Part shown: positions 8,206-15,644 of the stretch, one piece after another
Layout of the letters: each line of letters begins with the position of its first letter
How positions within the stretch are numbered: position 1 is the first letter of the stretch
NCBI GenBank assembly: GCA_030583605.1
Contig: CP129466.1
Coordinates: 2,921,001 to 2,985,000, forward strand
Origin: Gammaproteobacteria bacterium
GTDB lineage: Bacteria; Pseudomonadota; Gammaproteobacteria; Steroidobacterales; GCA-2729495
Length of the DNA stretch: 64,000 nt
Direction: 5' to 3'
The notes under the pieces: generated by a model
Database searches by the model: none
Told to the model about the DNA's origin: nothing
The model's input: the letters and a program-made list of their open reading frames with translations, nothing else
Position numbers and translations under genes: made by a program

Positions 8206-9848
8206 GCGGCAACCGCCCGGCCGCGACGACCACGGACGCGATCCTGCCCGGGCCGCGCGTGCGGCCAGTTCCGGTCGCGCTTGCCCTGGTCGTGCTCTGC
8301 ATCCTGCCCGGCCTGCTCGCCATCGCGCTGCGTCCACCGGTGCCGCTCGACGAACTGCGCTACCTCGCCGTGGCATGGGAGATGTGGCGGGACGGGAATT
8401 TTCTCGTACCGCATCTCAACGGCCTGCCCTACAGCCACAAGCCGCCCGCGCTGTTCTGGATCATCCACGCCGGCTGGGCATTGTTCGGCGTCAGCGAGTG
8501 GTGGCCGCGACTGATCCCGGCGCTGGCAGGACTGGCCGGCGTCGCCCTCACGCGCCGGCTGGCCGCGGTGCTCTGGCCGCAGGACCGCGGTACCGCGGCG
8601 CTCGCGCCCTGGCTGCTCGCCGGTTGCATGGCCTGGCTGATCTTCACCCAGATGGTGATGTTCGACGTACTACTGACCGTGTGGGTGCTGCTCGGCATGT
8701 GGGGACTGTGGTCGGCCGCGCGGGCGGACCGCCCGCCTGGCTGGCTGGCGATCGCTGCCGCGATCGGCGCGGGGCTCCTGAGCAAAGGCCCCGTGGTACT
8801 CGTGCAATTGCTGGTGCCGGCGGTGCTGGCGCCGCTGTGGCAATCGACCCTGCGGCAGCGGCTGGGACTCTGGTACCTGCGGCTGCTCGCTGCCGCCACG
8901 CTCGGCATCGGGATCGCCCTGCTGTGGGCCGTGCCGGCGGCACAGCGTGGCGGTCCCGATTACGCAGCCGCCATCCTCTGGCACCAGACCGCCGATCGCA
9001 TGGAGCAGAGCTTCGCGCACGCGCGTGCGTGGTGGTTCTACCTGCCGATACTGCCGCTGCTGTTCCTGCCGTGGAGCGCACTGCCCGCGACCTGGCGACG
9101 TTCAGCAGCCGTGCCGCGCGACGCGGGCCTGCGTTTCCTGCTGCTGTGGATTGGCGGAGTCGTGGCAGCGATGTCGCTGATCAGCGGCAAGCAGCCACAT
9201 TACCTCCTGCCCGTGTTGCCCGCGCTGGCGATACTCACGGCACGCGCCCTCGCCGGCGCACGCGGCGATACGGCGGCTGCCGATCGGCGTGTGCTCGGCG
9301 GCCTGCCCGCACTGCTGAGCGTTTGCGCAGCTGCATGGCTGCTGTGGTCAGCGCACCGCCATGGGCTGAGCTGGCGGCAATCCGGCGCCGGCTGGCCGCT
9401 CGCAGCGCTGCCCCTGTGCCTGTGGACAGCGCGCGCCGGAAGCATCGGCAGCGGCACGCGGCGCGCGGCGGGCACCATGGGCAGCGTCTTCGTCCTGGTG
9501 CTGGGCGGTCTCGCGCACAACCCGGTCGCGGTGGGTTTCGATCTGCGCGCGGCCGCGGATTCGGTGCGCGACCTGCAGAACGCAGGCGCCGAGGTCGTCG
9601 TGCTGGATCATTACCAGGGCCAGCTCACCTTTCTCGGCCGATTGCCGCGCCCGGTGCCCATCGTTGCCCGCGCGGAACTGCCCGCCTGGACAGCACGGCA
9701 CCCGGGCGCCTACCTGATCGTGTTCAAGGATGCTCTGCCCTCCGGCACTACTGCGACCAAGGTCGCCGAGTTCCTATATCGATCGCAGCGGCTGACGATC
9801 TGGCGGATCGGCAATCCCGGCGTCCAACATTCCATTTCCAGCAGGTGA
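8202..9848 (+). CDS. ArnT-like GT39 membrane glycosyltransferase
   Basis: A 548-residue polytopic inner-membrane protein. The GTG start overlaps the previous stop by four bases (GTGA), so translation is coupled. The first periplasmic loop carries VPLDELRYLAVAWEM and FLVPHLNGLPYSHKPPALFW, the acidic and P(H/R)xNGxPYxxKPP motifs shared with ArnT, which moves aminoarabinose from undecaprenyl phosphate onto lipid A. Many hydrophobic segments follow, with SGKQPHYLLPVLPALAIL around 325-345. Together with GT2 and the LAB_N-acyltransferase it makes a compact set for adding a sugar and an acyl chain to an envelope glycolipid. The sugar is not known. Confidence 0.85.
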   Translation: MSGNRPAATTTDAILPGPRVRPVPVALALVVLCILPGLLAIALRPPVPLDELRYLAVAWEMWRDGNFLVPHLNGLPYSHKPPALFWIIHAGWALFGVSEWWPRLIPALAGLAGVALTRRLAAVLWPQDRGTAALAPWLLAGCMAWLIFTQMVMFDVLLTVWVLLGMWGLWSAARADRPPGWLAIAAAIGAGLLSKGPVVLVQLLVPAVLAPLWQSTLRQRLGLWYLRLLAAATLGIGIALLWAVPAAQRGGPDYAAAILWHQTADRMEQSFAHARAWWFYLPILPLLFLPWSALPATWRRSAAVPRDAGLRFLLLWIGGVVAAMSLISGKQPHYLLPVLPALAILTARALAGARGDTAAADRRVLGGLPALLSVCAAAWLLWSAHRHGLSWRQSGAGWPLAALPLCLWTARAGSIGSGTRRAAGTMGSVFVLVLGGLAHNPVAVGFDLRAAADSVRDLQNAGAEVVVLDHYQGQLTFLGRLPRPVPIVARAELPAWTARHPGAYLIVFKDALPSGTTATKVAEFLYRSQRLTIWRIGNPGVQHSISSR

Positions 9849-10015
9849 CGGCTGATCAGTGGCCGTTTCCGCCGCCGCTCGCGGCGCGCACTGCTCCGGC
9901 GAACTGCGGTGATCAGGATCGGTTCATCGTCGTGGGCGGCAGCACCCTGCAGGAGGCACTTCAGTGCCGACCGTACTTCCGGACGTCAGCGTCCCGCAGC
10001 GTGGCGATACCCCGG
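9849..10015. other. Non-coding gap between convergent genes
   Basis: No convincing coding region or RNA gene is seen here. The stretch separates the ArnT-like gene from the terminator that ends the FecR/ECF unit. TGATCAG/TGATCAGG-like words occur twice (9852 and 9911) without an evident larger structure. Confidence 0.4.
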
Positions 10016-10057
10016 AAATAAAAACGGGGCGGCAATCCAGGGGAGGACTGCCGCCCC
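10016..10057 (-). terminator. Rho-independent terminator of the ECF-FecR operon
   Basis: Read on the minus strand, a nine-base stem GGGGCGGCA/TGCCGCCCC (10049-10057 and 10026-10034) with a 14-base loop is followed by G, five T, A and three T (10025 down to 10016). This is the clearest intrinsic terminator in the window. It lies 57 bases after the FecR stop codon. Confidence 0.85.
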
Positions 10058-10113
10058 AGGGGATGGGCGACGATAGTCCGGAGCAGCACTCCGGGGGTGT
10101 TGGGGATCGCGAC

Positions 10114-11142
10114 CTATCGTTCGCCCTGCTGCGAAATCTGCCTGATGTCGATCAGGATCGGGCCCGGCTGCGTATCGCGGTAATCGAGCTCCGTCGTCGC
10201 CAGTACCGCCGCGAGCGCCTCGGCAGGCGTGAGCCCGGCGACCGACCCGCGCAGCACCACCGCACCGGCTGCCTGCTCGGCGGCAGCCGATGCGAAGGCG
10301 ATCGTGCGGCCGGTCTCGCGACTGACCCAGCCGAGAAACTCCGGCAACGGCCGGTTCTCGATGTTGAAGGCAGGCGCGACCTGCGCCGCCCACGCCCAGG
10401 CCGCGTCGGCCCGACCGATCGGCAGGCGGTGAACGTCACCGGCGCGATCCAGCGTCAGCTGCTCGCCCGCCTGCGTCTCGATGGCCGCGCCGTCGCGCTC
10501 GATCCGCACACCGCCTTCGCGAACCATGACACGCAGGGTGTCCTGCGCGAGACGTGCTTCGTACTGGGTGCCGATGTGTTCGACAGCGCCGAGCGGCGTC
10601 TGGATCACGAGCGAGGCGTCACCGGATTGCCCCGCGCCACTGTCCACATACACTGCGCCGCGCTCGAGCGCGATGCGATCGGCCGCGAGCATCGTCACTG
10701 CGCTGTCGCCGTCGAGGCGCACCGACGTGGCGCCGATCTGCAACGCCAGGCGGCCACCAGGCGCGGAGCGCAGCTCGGTTCCCGCCGCGAGCGCAGCCCC
10801 GACGACAGCCGGCGCCGCGCGACTCAACCACGACCCGTTGTCGATGGTCACCGGGCCGGTGACCCGCGTGACTGCGGCGATAGCCGCGGCGGGAGCCTGC
10901 ACCCACGGTACGCCGATCCACACCGCCACCGCGGCAGCCGCAGCCGCCGCCGCAAGCGACCAGCGCGTATGCTGCCGGCGCCGGCGCGCGGCCACCACGG
11001 CGCACCACTCGGCGTGCACGGCGTCGCGCACCGCATCGCGCGCCGCCATGCCCGGCTGTCCACGGGGACCCGCGCGCCGGATGATCCCGGCGAGTTGCTG
11101 CTCGTCCGGCTCACCGTTGTGCTGAATGCTCTCCTTGTTCAT
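10114..11142 (-). CDS. FecR-like anti-sigma factor with a C-terminal STN-like domain
   Basis: 342 residues. A cytoplasmic N-terminus of about 60 residues (EQQLAGIIRRAGPRG..) is followed by a single membrane segment (about 62-84, Ala/Val rich) and a periplasmic FecR domain (about 110-220; ELRSAPGGRLALQIGATSVRL and GTQYEARLAQDTLRVMVREG). The last about 75 residues (FNIENRPLPEFLGWVSRETG, then AGLTPAEALAAVLATTELDY) look like a short secretin/TonB N-terminal (STN) fold. FecR proteins relay a signal from a TonB receptor's STN domain to an ECF sigma factor. Its ATG overlaps the sigma factor stop by four bases (ATGA), the usual arrangement for a regulator-sigma pair. Confidence 0.85.
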   Translation of the reverse strand: MNKESIQHNGEPDEQQLAGIIRRAGPRGQPGMAARDAVRDAVHAEWCAVVAARRRRQHTRWSLAAAAAAAAVAVWIGVPWVQAPAAAIAAVTRVTGPVTIDNGSWLSRAAPAVVGAALAAGTELRSAPGGRLALQIGATSVRLDGDSAVTMLAADRIALERGAVYVDSGAGQSGDASLVIQTPLGAVEHIGTQYEARLAQDTLRVMVREGGVRIERDGAAIETQAGEQLTLDRAGDVHRLPIGRADAAWAWAAQVAPAFNIENRPLPEFLGWVSRETGRTIAFASAAAEQAAGAVVLRGSVAGLTPAEALAAVLATTELDYRDTQPGPILIDIRQISQQGER

Positions 11143-11780
11143 GCCACCTCACCCCCCGGCAGCCCGCCGGCGATGATCTGCGCCGCGGTCGCTGCACCGA
11201 ACACCTTCTCGATCGCGTCCCGGAAGGCCACACGGGCCCTGGCCAGCAACGACTGTGCCGCGGTCGTGCCGATGCCGAGGCGCGCACCGATTTCCTCCAC
11301 CGACATGCCTTCCACGTACTTCCACTCGAGCGCGTCGCCGTAACGTGCCGGCAGGCGGTCGAGCACGGAGCGCACGAGACTGCCGAGCCGCCGCTCGTCA
11401 TAGCGACTCTCGGGCTGCTCTTCTTCCGCCGACGGGATCGTGTCCAGCGCCGCCTGCACGCGCGGATCGTCCTCGATCAGCACGACGCGGGCAGCGTGTC
11501 GCTGATGCTCGCGCAGGTGATCCGCAATCTGGTGACGGCAAATCTGGCAAATCCACGTAAACAATGCTGCTTCACCGCGAAACGTTCCGAGCTTTTGCAT
11601 GACCTTGCAGAGCGTGGCCTGTGCCACTTCCTGCGCGGCATCTGCGTTGCCGTTCAGGCGCGGCAGCGCAAAGCGGTACAGGCGGGCAAAGTACTCGTCG
11701 AAGAACTCACGGAAGGCCCGCTCATCGCCTTCGAGCAGGCGACGGACCAGTCGTCGTTCATCGTGCATACCATCGTCCAT
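11139..11780 (-). CDS. ECF-type RNA polymerase sigma factor
   Basis: 213 residues. Region 2 lies at about 18-85 (FREFFDEYFARLYRFALPRL, then AQEVAQATLCKVMQKL and LFTWICQICRHQIADHLREH). Region 4 is at about 135-195 (LVRSVLDRLPARYGDALEWK and VEGMSVEEIGARLGIG, the helix-turn-helix). There is no region 1 or 3. It directs RNA polymerase to a small set of promoters and is presumably held in check by the FecR-like protein encoded next. Its start region is divergent from the five-gene acyl-metabolite cassette, so that cassette is a plausible target. This link is inferred from position only. Confidence 0.9.
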   Translation of the reverse strand: MDDGMHDERRLVRRLLEGDERAFREFFDEYFARLYRFALPRLNGNADAAQEVAQATLCKVMQKLGTFRGEAALFTWICQICRHQIADHLREHQRHAARVVLIEDDPRVQAALDTIPSAEEEQPESRYDERRLGSLVRSVLDRLPARYGDALEWKYVEGMSVEEIGARLGIGTTAAQSLLARARVAFRDAIEKVFGAATAAQIIAGGLPGGEVA

Positions 11781-11798
11781 GCGCTGCTCTGCCTTCGT

Positions 11799-11811
11799 GG
11801 GATTAGACGGA
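11799..11811 (-). promoter_or_regulatory. Possible ECF-type -10 element (CGTCTAAT) before the sigma factor gene
   Basis: On the minus strand, TCCGTCTAATCCC lies 19-31 bases before the sigma factor ATG. A CGTC(T)A core is common in -10 elements recognised by ECF factors, so this could be an autoregulated promoter. No convincing -35 partner was identified; the nearest candidate is the GATT/TGATTT-rich stretch about 15-20 bases further upstream. This is a weak call made by eye. Confidence 0.22.
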
Positions 11812-11993
11812 CGCTCGCCGCGAAATCAATCCCCGGCCAGGCCCGTGGCGGGCCATCGGCGGGCATATTGCGCCCGGTGATGGGGATTCGGGGCGCCTGC
11901 CCGCCAGCCACGATTGAAAATCCCGCCCCGTACCGTCCAAGCAGCAGACCGGATGACAGGCCGCACCGGCCTTGCCGAAACGGAATTCGTCCC

Positions 11994-12638
11994 ATGATCG
12001 AAGCGGAAGCAGTTGCAGCGTCTGTGGTGGACCTCAGGCCCGGCTCGCCGGCCCCGGCCGGCATTCCCGCTGGGGTGGTCGTGTACAGCCGCGATGCGGC
12101 CGGGCGGCCGGCGCTGGAGGCGTTCATCCAGGAGGGCTTCCGGCGCAAGCACGGCGCCGCCGTTCGCAGCTTCATGCCGGTGCTGATCGGCCTGCACGAC
12201 ACCTCCGGCCGGATCGTTGGCGCCGCAGGATACCGCGGCGCCGCACGCGAACCCCTGTATCTCGAGCAGTACCTCGACCAGCCGGTGGAAGGGTTGATCG
12301 CCGCTCGCCGGAGCGGGCGGGCGATTCCACGCGCGGCGGTGGCCGAGATCGGCAACTTCGCCTGCAACGACTGCGCCACTGCCGTGGCGATGGTCGGCGT
12401 GCTCGCCGCGTTCCTGCTCGATCAGCACCACCGCTGGGTAGTGTTCACGGCCACCCGCACCGTGCGCGGCATCATGCGTCACCTCGGCATCAGCCTGGGC
12501 GAACTGGGCCGCGCCGACAAATCGCGCGTGGTGGTGACCACCGACGATTGGGGCGTGTACTACGCGAGCGACCCGCGAGTGATGCTGGGCTACGTGCCCT
12601 CGTACCGTGGCGCGGCGCACCGGATCCGGAGCAGTTGA
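11994..12638 (+). CDS. Thermostable-hemolysin family protein (GNAT/acyl-transfer-like fold)
   Basis: 214 residues from the ATG at 11994. It matches the T_hemolysin family, named after a Vibrio product but distantly like GNAT and acyl-homoserine-lactone synthase folds. Seen here: ALEAFIQEGFRRKHGAAVRSF and MPVLIGLHDTSGRIVGAAGY near the start, LEQYLDQPVEGLI, then the family core VAEIGNFACNDCATAVAM (about 115-133) and VFTATRTVRGIMRHLGI (about 150-166). There is no signal peptide, which argues against a secreted toxin. It is the first of five tightly overlapping genes with an adenylate-forming ligase and two redox enzymes, so an acyl-transfer role in a small-molecule pathway is the more likely reading. 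Function remains inferred. Confidence 0.8.
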   Translation: MIEAEAVAASVVDLRPGSPAPAGIPAGVVVYSRDAAGRPALEAFIQEGFRRKHGAAVRSFMPVLIGLHDTSGRIVGAAGYRGAAREPLYLEQYLDQPVEGLIAARRSGRAIPRAAVAEIGNFACNDCATAVAMVGVLAAFLLDQHHRWVVFTATRTVRGIMRHLGISLGELGRADKSRVVVTTDDWGVYYASDPRVMLGYVPSYRGAAHRIRSS

Positions 12639-14143
12639 TCATTCGTACGCCGCTCACCCTGCTCGCCGGCTTCGCCCCGGACGTGACCGCGATCGTGGAC
12701 GATGCCGGTACGCTGCGGGCAGGACGCCTGCGTTCGCTGGTTTACGCCGAGCAGCGCTGGCTCGCCGCCAGCGGGGGCCGGCGTTTCGCGCTGCTGGCCG
12801 GCAACGGCCGGGCGTGGACGATCACCGATCTTGCGCTGCTCGCACTCGGGCGGGTAAACGTGCCCCTGCCACAACACTTCAGCGCGGGGCAACTCGCCCA
12901 CGCCATCGACAGCGCCGGCGTGGATGCCGTACTGAGCGACCATCCGCAGCGACTGCTCGAACTGGGGCTCGGTTTCATGCCGGCCGCATCGTCGCCGCAG
13001 ACCGGGCTCGCGCTGCTGACGCGCCGCGGCGCCGAAGCGCAGGAGCCGCCGCTGCCTGCGGGCACCGTCAAGATCACCTTCACCTCCGGCAGCACCGCGG
13101 AACCGAAGGGCGTGTGCCTCACGCAGGCGGCACTCGTGGCGGTGGCCCGGTCGGTGGCCGCAGTCGCGCAGCCGCTCGGCATCCGTCGTCACCTCTGCCT
13201 GCTGCCGCTCGCGACACTGCTCGAGAATGTCGCCGGACTCTATGCGGCTTTGCTCGCCGGAGTGACCTGTTACCTGCCCGCGACCACGCCCGGCGCGATT
13301 GCCCGCGGCGCACTCACGCCGGCGACGCTGCTGGCCGAGGTCTCCGGCTGTCGACCCGGGAGCCTGATACTCGTTCCGGAACTGCTGCGCCTGCTGGTTG
13401 CCGGCGCGGAGGCCGGTTGGGCGCCCCCCGCGAACGGGCGTTTCTTTGCCGTCGGCGGCGCGCGCGTCTCCCCCGAGCTGCTGGAGCGTGCCGGCGCCCT
13501 CGGACTGCCGGTGTTCGAAGGCTACGGACTCAGCGAATGCGCCTCGGTCACCTGCCTGAACACGCCGCTGGCCAACCGGCGCGGCAGCGTCGGCCGGCCC
13601 CTGCCCCACACCGCGCTGCGTGTCGATGATTGCGGCGAGATTCATGTCGGCGGCACGCTCATGGCCGGCTATGTCGGCGGACCCGCGCTCGATCCCGCGC
13701 AGGGCTTCGCCACCGGCGACCTCGGCGAGATCGACCGCGACGGATTCGTTCATGTCCGTGGCCGGCTGAAGAACCTGTTCATCAATTCCTACGGGCGCAA
13801 TCTTTCGCCCGAGTGGATCGAGAGCGAACTCGCCCGTGAACCCGCCATCGGCCAGGCCATTGCCTGCGGCGAAGCGCAACCGCAGGTCGTGGCCCTGGTC
13901 ACGCCGGCCCATCCAGGCATCACCGCCGCTGCGATCGCCGCGGCAGTCGAACGCGCCAACGCGCGCCTGCCCGCCTATGCGCGTGTCATGCGCCACTGCG
14001 TCATGGTCGAGCGGCCATCGCTGGCCAACGGCCTGCTGACCGGCAACGGCCGTCCGCGGCGCGAGCGCATTCTCCGCCACTACCGCGCCACCATTGCGCA
14101 ACTGCACGCAGGAGCTGTTCCATGTCCTTCCACGACCGCCTGA
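12635..14143 (+). CDS. AMP-binding (adenylate-forming) ligase with Arg in place of the A10 lysine
   Basis: 502 residues from a TTG at 12635 that overlaps the previous stop (TTGA); GGAG lies six bases before it. ANL-superfamily motifs: the P-loop TFTSGSTAEPKG (148-159), EGYGLSE (295-301), ATGDLGEID (359-367) and VRGRLKNLF (374-382). It should activate a carboxylate, perhaps a fatty acid, as an acyl-adenylate and pass it to CoA or another carrier. The C-terminal A10 motif reads LLTGNGRPRR (467-476), so the usual catalytic Lys of the T.SGK pattern appears to be Arg473. That would weaken the adenylation half-reaction or mark a divergent subgroup. The gene overlaps the next by 22 bases. Confidence 0.87.
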   Translation: MIIRTPLTLLAGFAPDVTAIVDDAGTLRAGRLRSLVYAEQRWLAASGGRRFALLAGNGRAWTITDLALLALGRVNVPLPQHFSAGQLAHAIDSAGVDAVLSDHPQRLLELGLGFMPAASSPQTGLALLTRRGAEAQEPPLPAGTVKITFTSGSTAEPKGVCLTQAALVAVARSVAAVAQPLGIRRHLCLLPLATLLENVAGLYAALLAGVTCYLPATTPGAIARGALTPATLLAEVSGCRPGSLILVPELLRLLVAGAEAGWAPPANGRFFAVGGARVSPELLERAGALGLPVFEGYGLSECASVTCLNTPLANRRGSVGRPLPHTALRVDDCGEIHVGGTLMAGYVGGPALDPAQGFATGDLGEIDRDGFVHVRGRLKNLFINSYGRNLSPEWIESELAREPAIGQAIACGEAQPQVVALVTPAHPGITAAAIAAAVERANARLPAYARVMRHCVMVERPSLANGLLTGNGRPRRERILRHYRATIAQLHAGAVPCPSTTA

Positions 14144-14811
14144 CCGAGGCCACCAGCCGCGAACGCGAGTTCCTGCTGGCAGCGCCGGCGATCCGCGAGA
14201 CGCTCGCGGGCACCATCACGCTGCCGCGCTACCTCGCCTTCCTGAGCCAGGCGTGGCACCACGTGCGCCACACGGTGCCGCTGCTCATGGCGGCCGGCAG
14301 CCACCTGCCGTCACGTCTCGCCTGGATGCAGAAGGACCTGCTGCATTACCTGCAGGAAGAGATCGGCCACGACGCATGGATACTGAACGACATTCGTGCC
14401 GCCGGCGGCGATGTGCAGGCAGTCACCGCATCGGTGCCGCATCCCGCTACCGACGCGCTGGTGGCCTACGTCTATGACAACGTGCAGCGGCGCAACCCCG
14501 TCGGCATCTTCGGCATGGTGTTCGTGCTGGAAGGCACCAGCGTCGCGCTGGCGCTGCACGCGGCCGACCGGATCCAGGCGACGCTCGCGCTGCCCGATGG
14601 AGCCTTCACCTATCTGCGCAGCCACGGCACTCTCGACCGCCAGCACGTCGATGACCTGAAGTCCATCCTCGCCCGCCTGACCGAGCCCGCCGATCACGCC
14701 GCCATCGTGCAGTGCGCCCGCGCGATGTTCTGGCTGTACGGGCAGATGTTCCGCGGCCTCGACGAAGTCACGGTGCCGATCGTCGCCGCCGGCACGAGGA
14801 AACGCGCTTGA
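14122..14811 (+). CDS. TenA/haem-oxygenase-like diiron oxidase (HDO family)
   Basis: 229 residues, all-helical TenA/PqqC/UndA-like fold. Candidate iron ligands are visible in the HDO order: E80 and H83 in YLQEEIGHDAW, E137 in VFVLEGTS, and H168-x3-D172-x2-H175 in RSHGTLDRQHVDDLK. This H-x3-D-x2-H signature is what separates HDO oxidases (for example UndA, which makes 1-undecene from lauric acid, and CADD) from the thiaminase TenA. It probably uses O2 and iron to oxidise a fatty or amino acid-derived substrate supplied by the ligase upstream. An AGGAGCTGTTCC stretch precedes the ATG, which sits 22 bases inside the ligase gene. Confidence 0.85.
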   Translation: MSFHDRLTEATSREREFLLAAPAIRETLAGTITLPRYLAFLSQAWHHVRHTVPLLMAAGSHLPSRLAWMQKDLLHYLQEEIGHDAWILNDIRAAGGDVQAVTASVPHPATDALVAYVYDNVQRRNPVGIFGMVFVLEGTSVALALHAADRIQATLALPDGAFTYLRSHGTLDRQHVDDLKSILARLTEPADHAAIVQCARAMFWLYGQMFRGLDEVTVPIVAAGTRKRA

Positions 14812-15644
14812 AGCCGCGCGAGATCCGTGCCCTGGTCACGGGCGGTGCCGGCGGCATCGGCTCGGCCATCGCGGCGGAACTGCTGGAAGCCGGCGCCGCG
14901 GTACTGCTGGCCGACATGAACGCCACCGCGCTTGCCGCCACCGCGAACCGCTTCACGCGGTTCGGCGATCGTGCGCAGACCGTCGTGGCGAACCTCGCCG
15001 ATACGGACAGCCGCGCTGCCCTCTGCCAGCGGGCCATCGCATGGCGGGTCAACGTGCTGGTGAACAACGCCGGCGTAAACCACTTCGGCCTGTACGAGGA
15101 GATGGCCATCGGGCAGATCGCGCAGACGATCTCCGTCAACGTGCTCGCGCCGATGCTGCTGGTGCGGGAACTGCTGGCGCACCTGCGCGTGCAGCCGGCG
15201 GCGCAGATCCTCAATGTCGGCTCCGTGTTCGGCTGCATCGGATACCCGGGATACGCCGCCTACAGCGCCAGCAAGTTCGCCATGCGCGGCTTCAGCGAGG
15301 CGTTGCGTCGCGAGCTGGGCGACACGCGCGTGAAGGTGCATCACCTGGCACCACGCGCCACCCGCACACCGATCAACACAAGCGCAGTCGAGCAGATGAA
15401 CGCCGAGCTCCGGGTGGCAATGGACCCGCCGCAGGCCGTCGCCCGCGCCGCGCGGCGGTTGCTGGAACGCGAAGGCCGCTCGGCAGTGCTCGGCTGGCCC
15501 GAGAAACTCTTTGCGCGCATCAACGCGCTGCTGCCGGGAGTCGTGGACGGCGCCATCAGGAAGCAACTGCCCGTCATCCGCCGCCACGCAGGGCGGCAAC
15601 AGACCGCAACCGACCCATCGCACCCGAGGAGACACATCGCATGA
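14808..15644 (+). CDS. Short-chain dehydrogenase/reductase
   Basis: 278 residues from a TTG at 14808 overlapping the previous stop (TTGA). Classical SDR motifs: the nucleotide-binding T11-GGAGGIG, NNAG at 86-89, Ser139 and Y152-SAS-K156 as catalytic residues. D36 after the second strand (LLADMN) suggests preference for NAD(H). The last about 30 residues (LPVIRRHAGRQQ..) form a basic tail not needed for the fold. Fourth gene of the overlapping cassette; it would reduce or oxidise the product of the diiron oxidase. The substrate is unknown. Confidence 0.85.
   Translation: MKPREIRALVTGGAGGIGSAIAAELLEAGAAVLLADMNATALAATANRFTRFGDRAQTVVANLADTDSRAALCQRAIAWRVNVLVNNAGVNHFGLYEEMAIGQIAQTISVNVLAPMLLVRELLAHLRVQPAAQILNVGSVFGCIGYPGYAAYSASKFAMRGFSEALRRELGDTRVKVHHLAPRATRTPINTSAVEQMNAELRVAMDPPQAVARAARRLLEREGRSAVLGWPEKLFARINALLPGVVDGAIRKQLPVIRRHAGRQQTATDPSHPRRHIA

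Noticed and set aside
11994..12638. Secreted hemolysin toxin
   Set aside because: There is no signal peptide or export partner, and the gene is locked into a metabolic-looking operon by overlapping starts.
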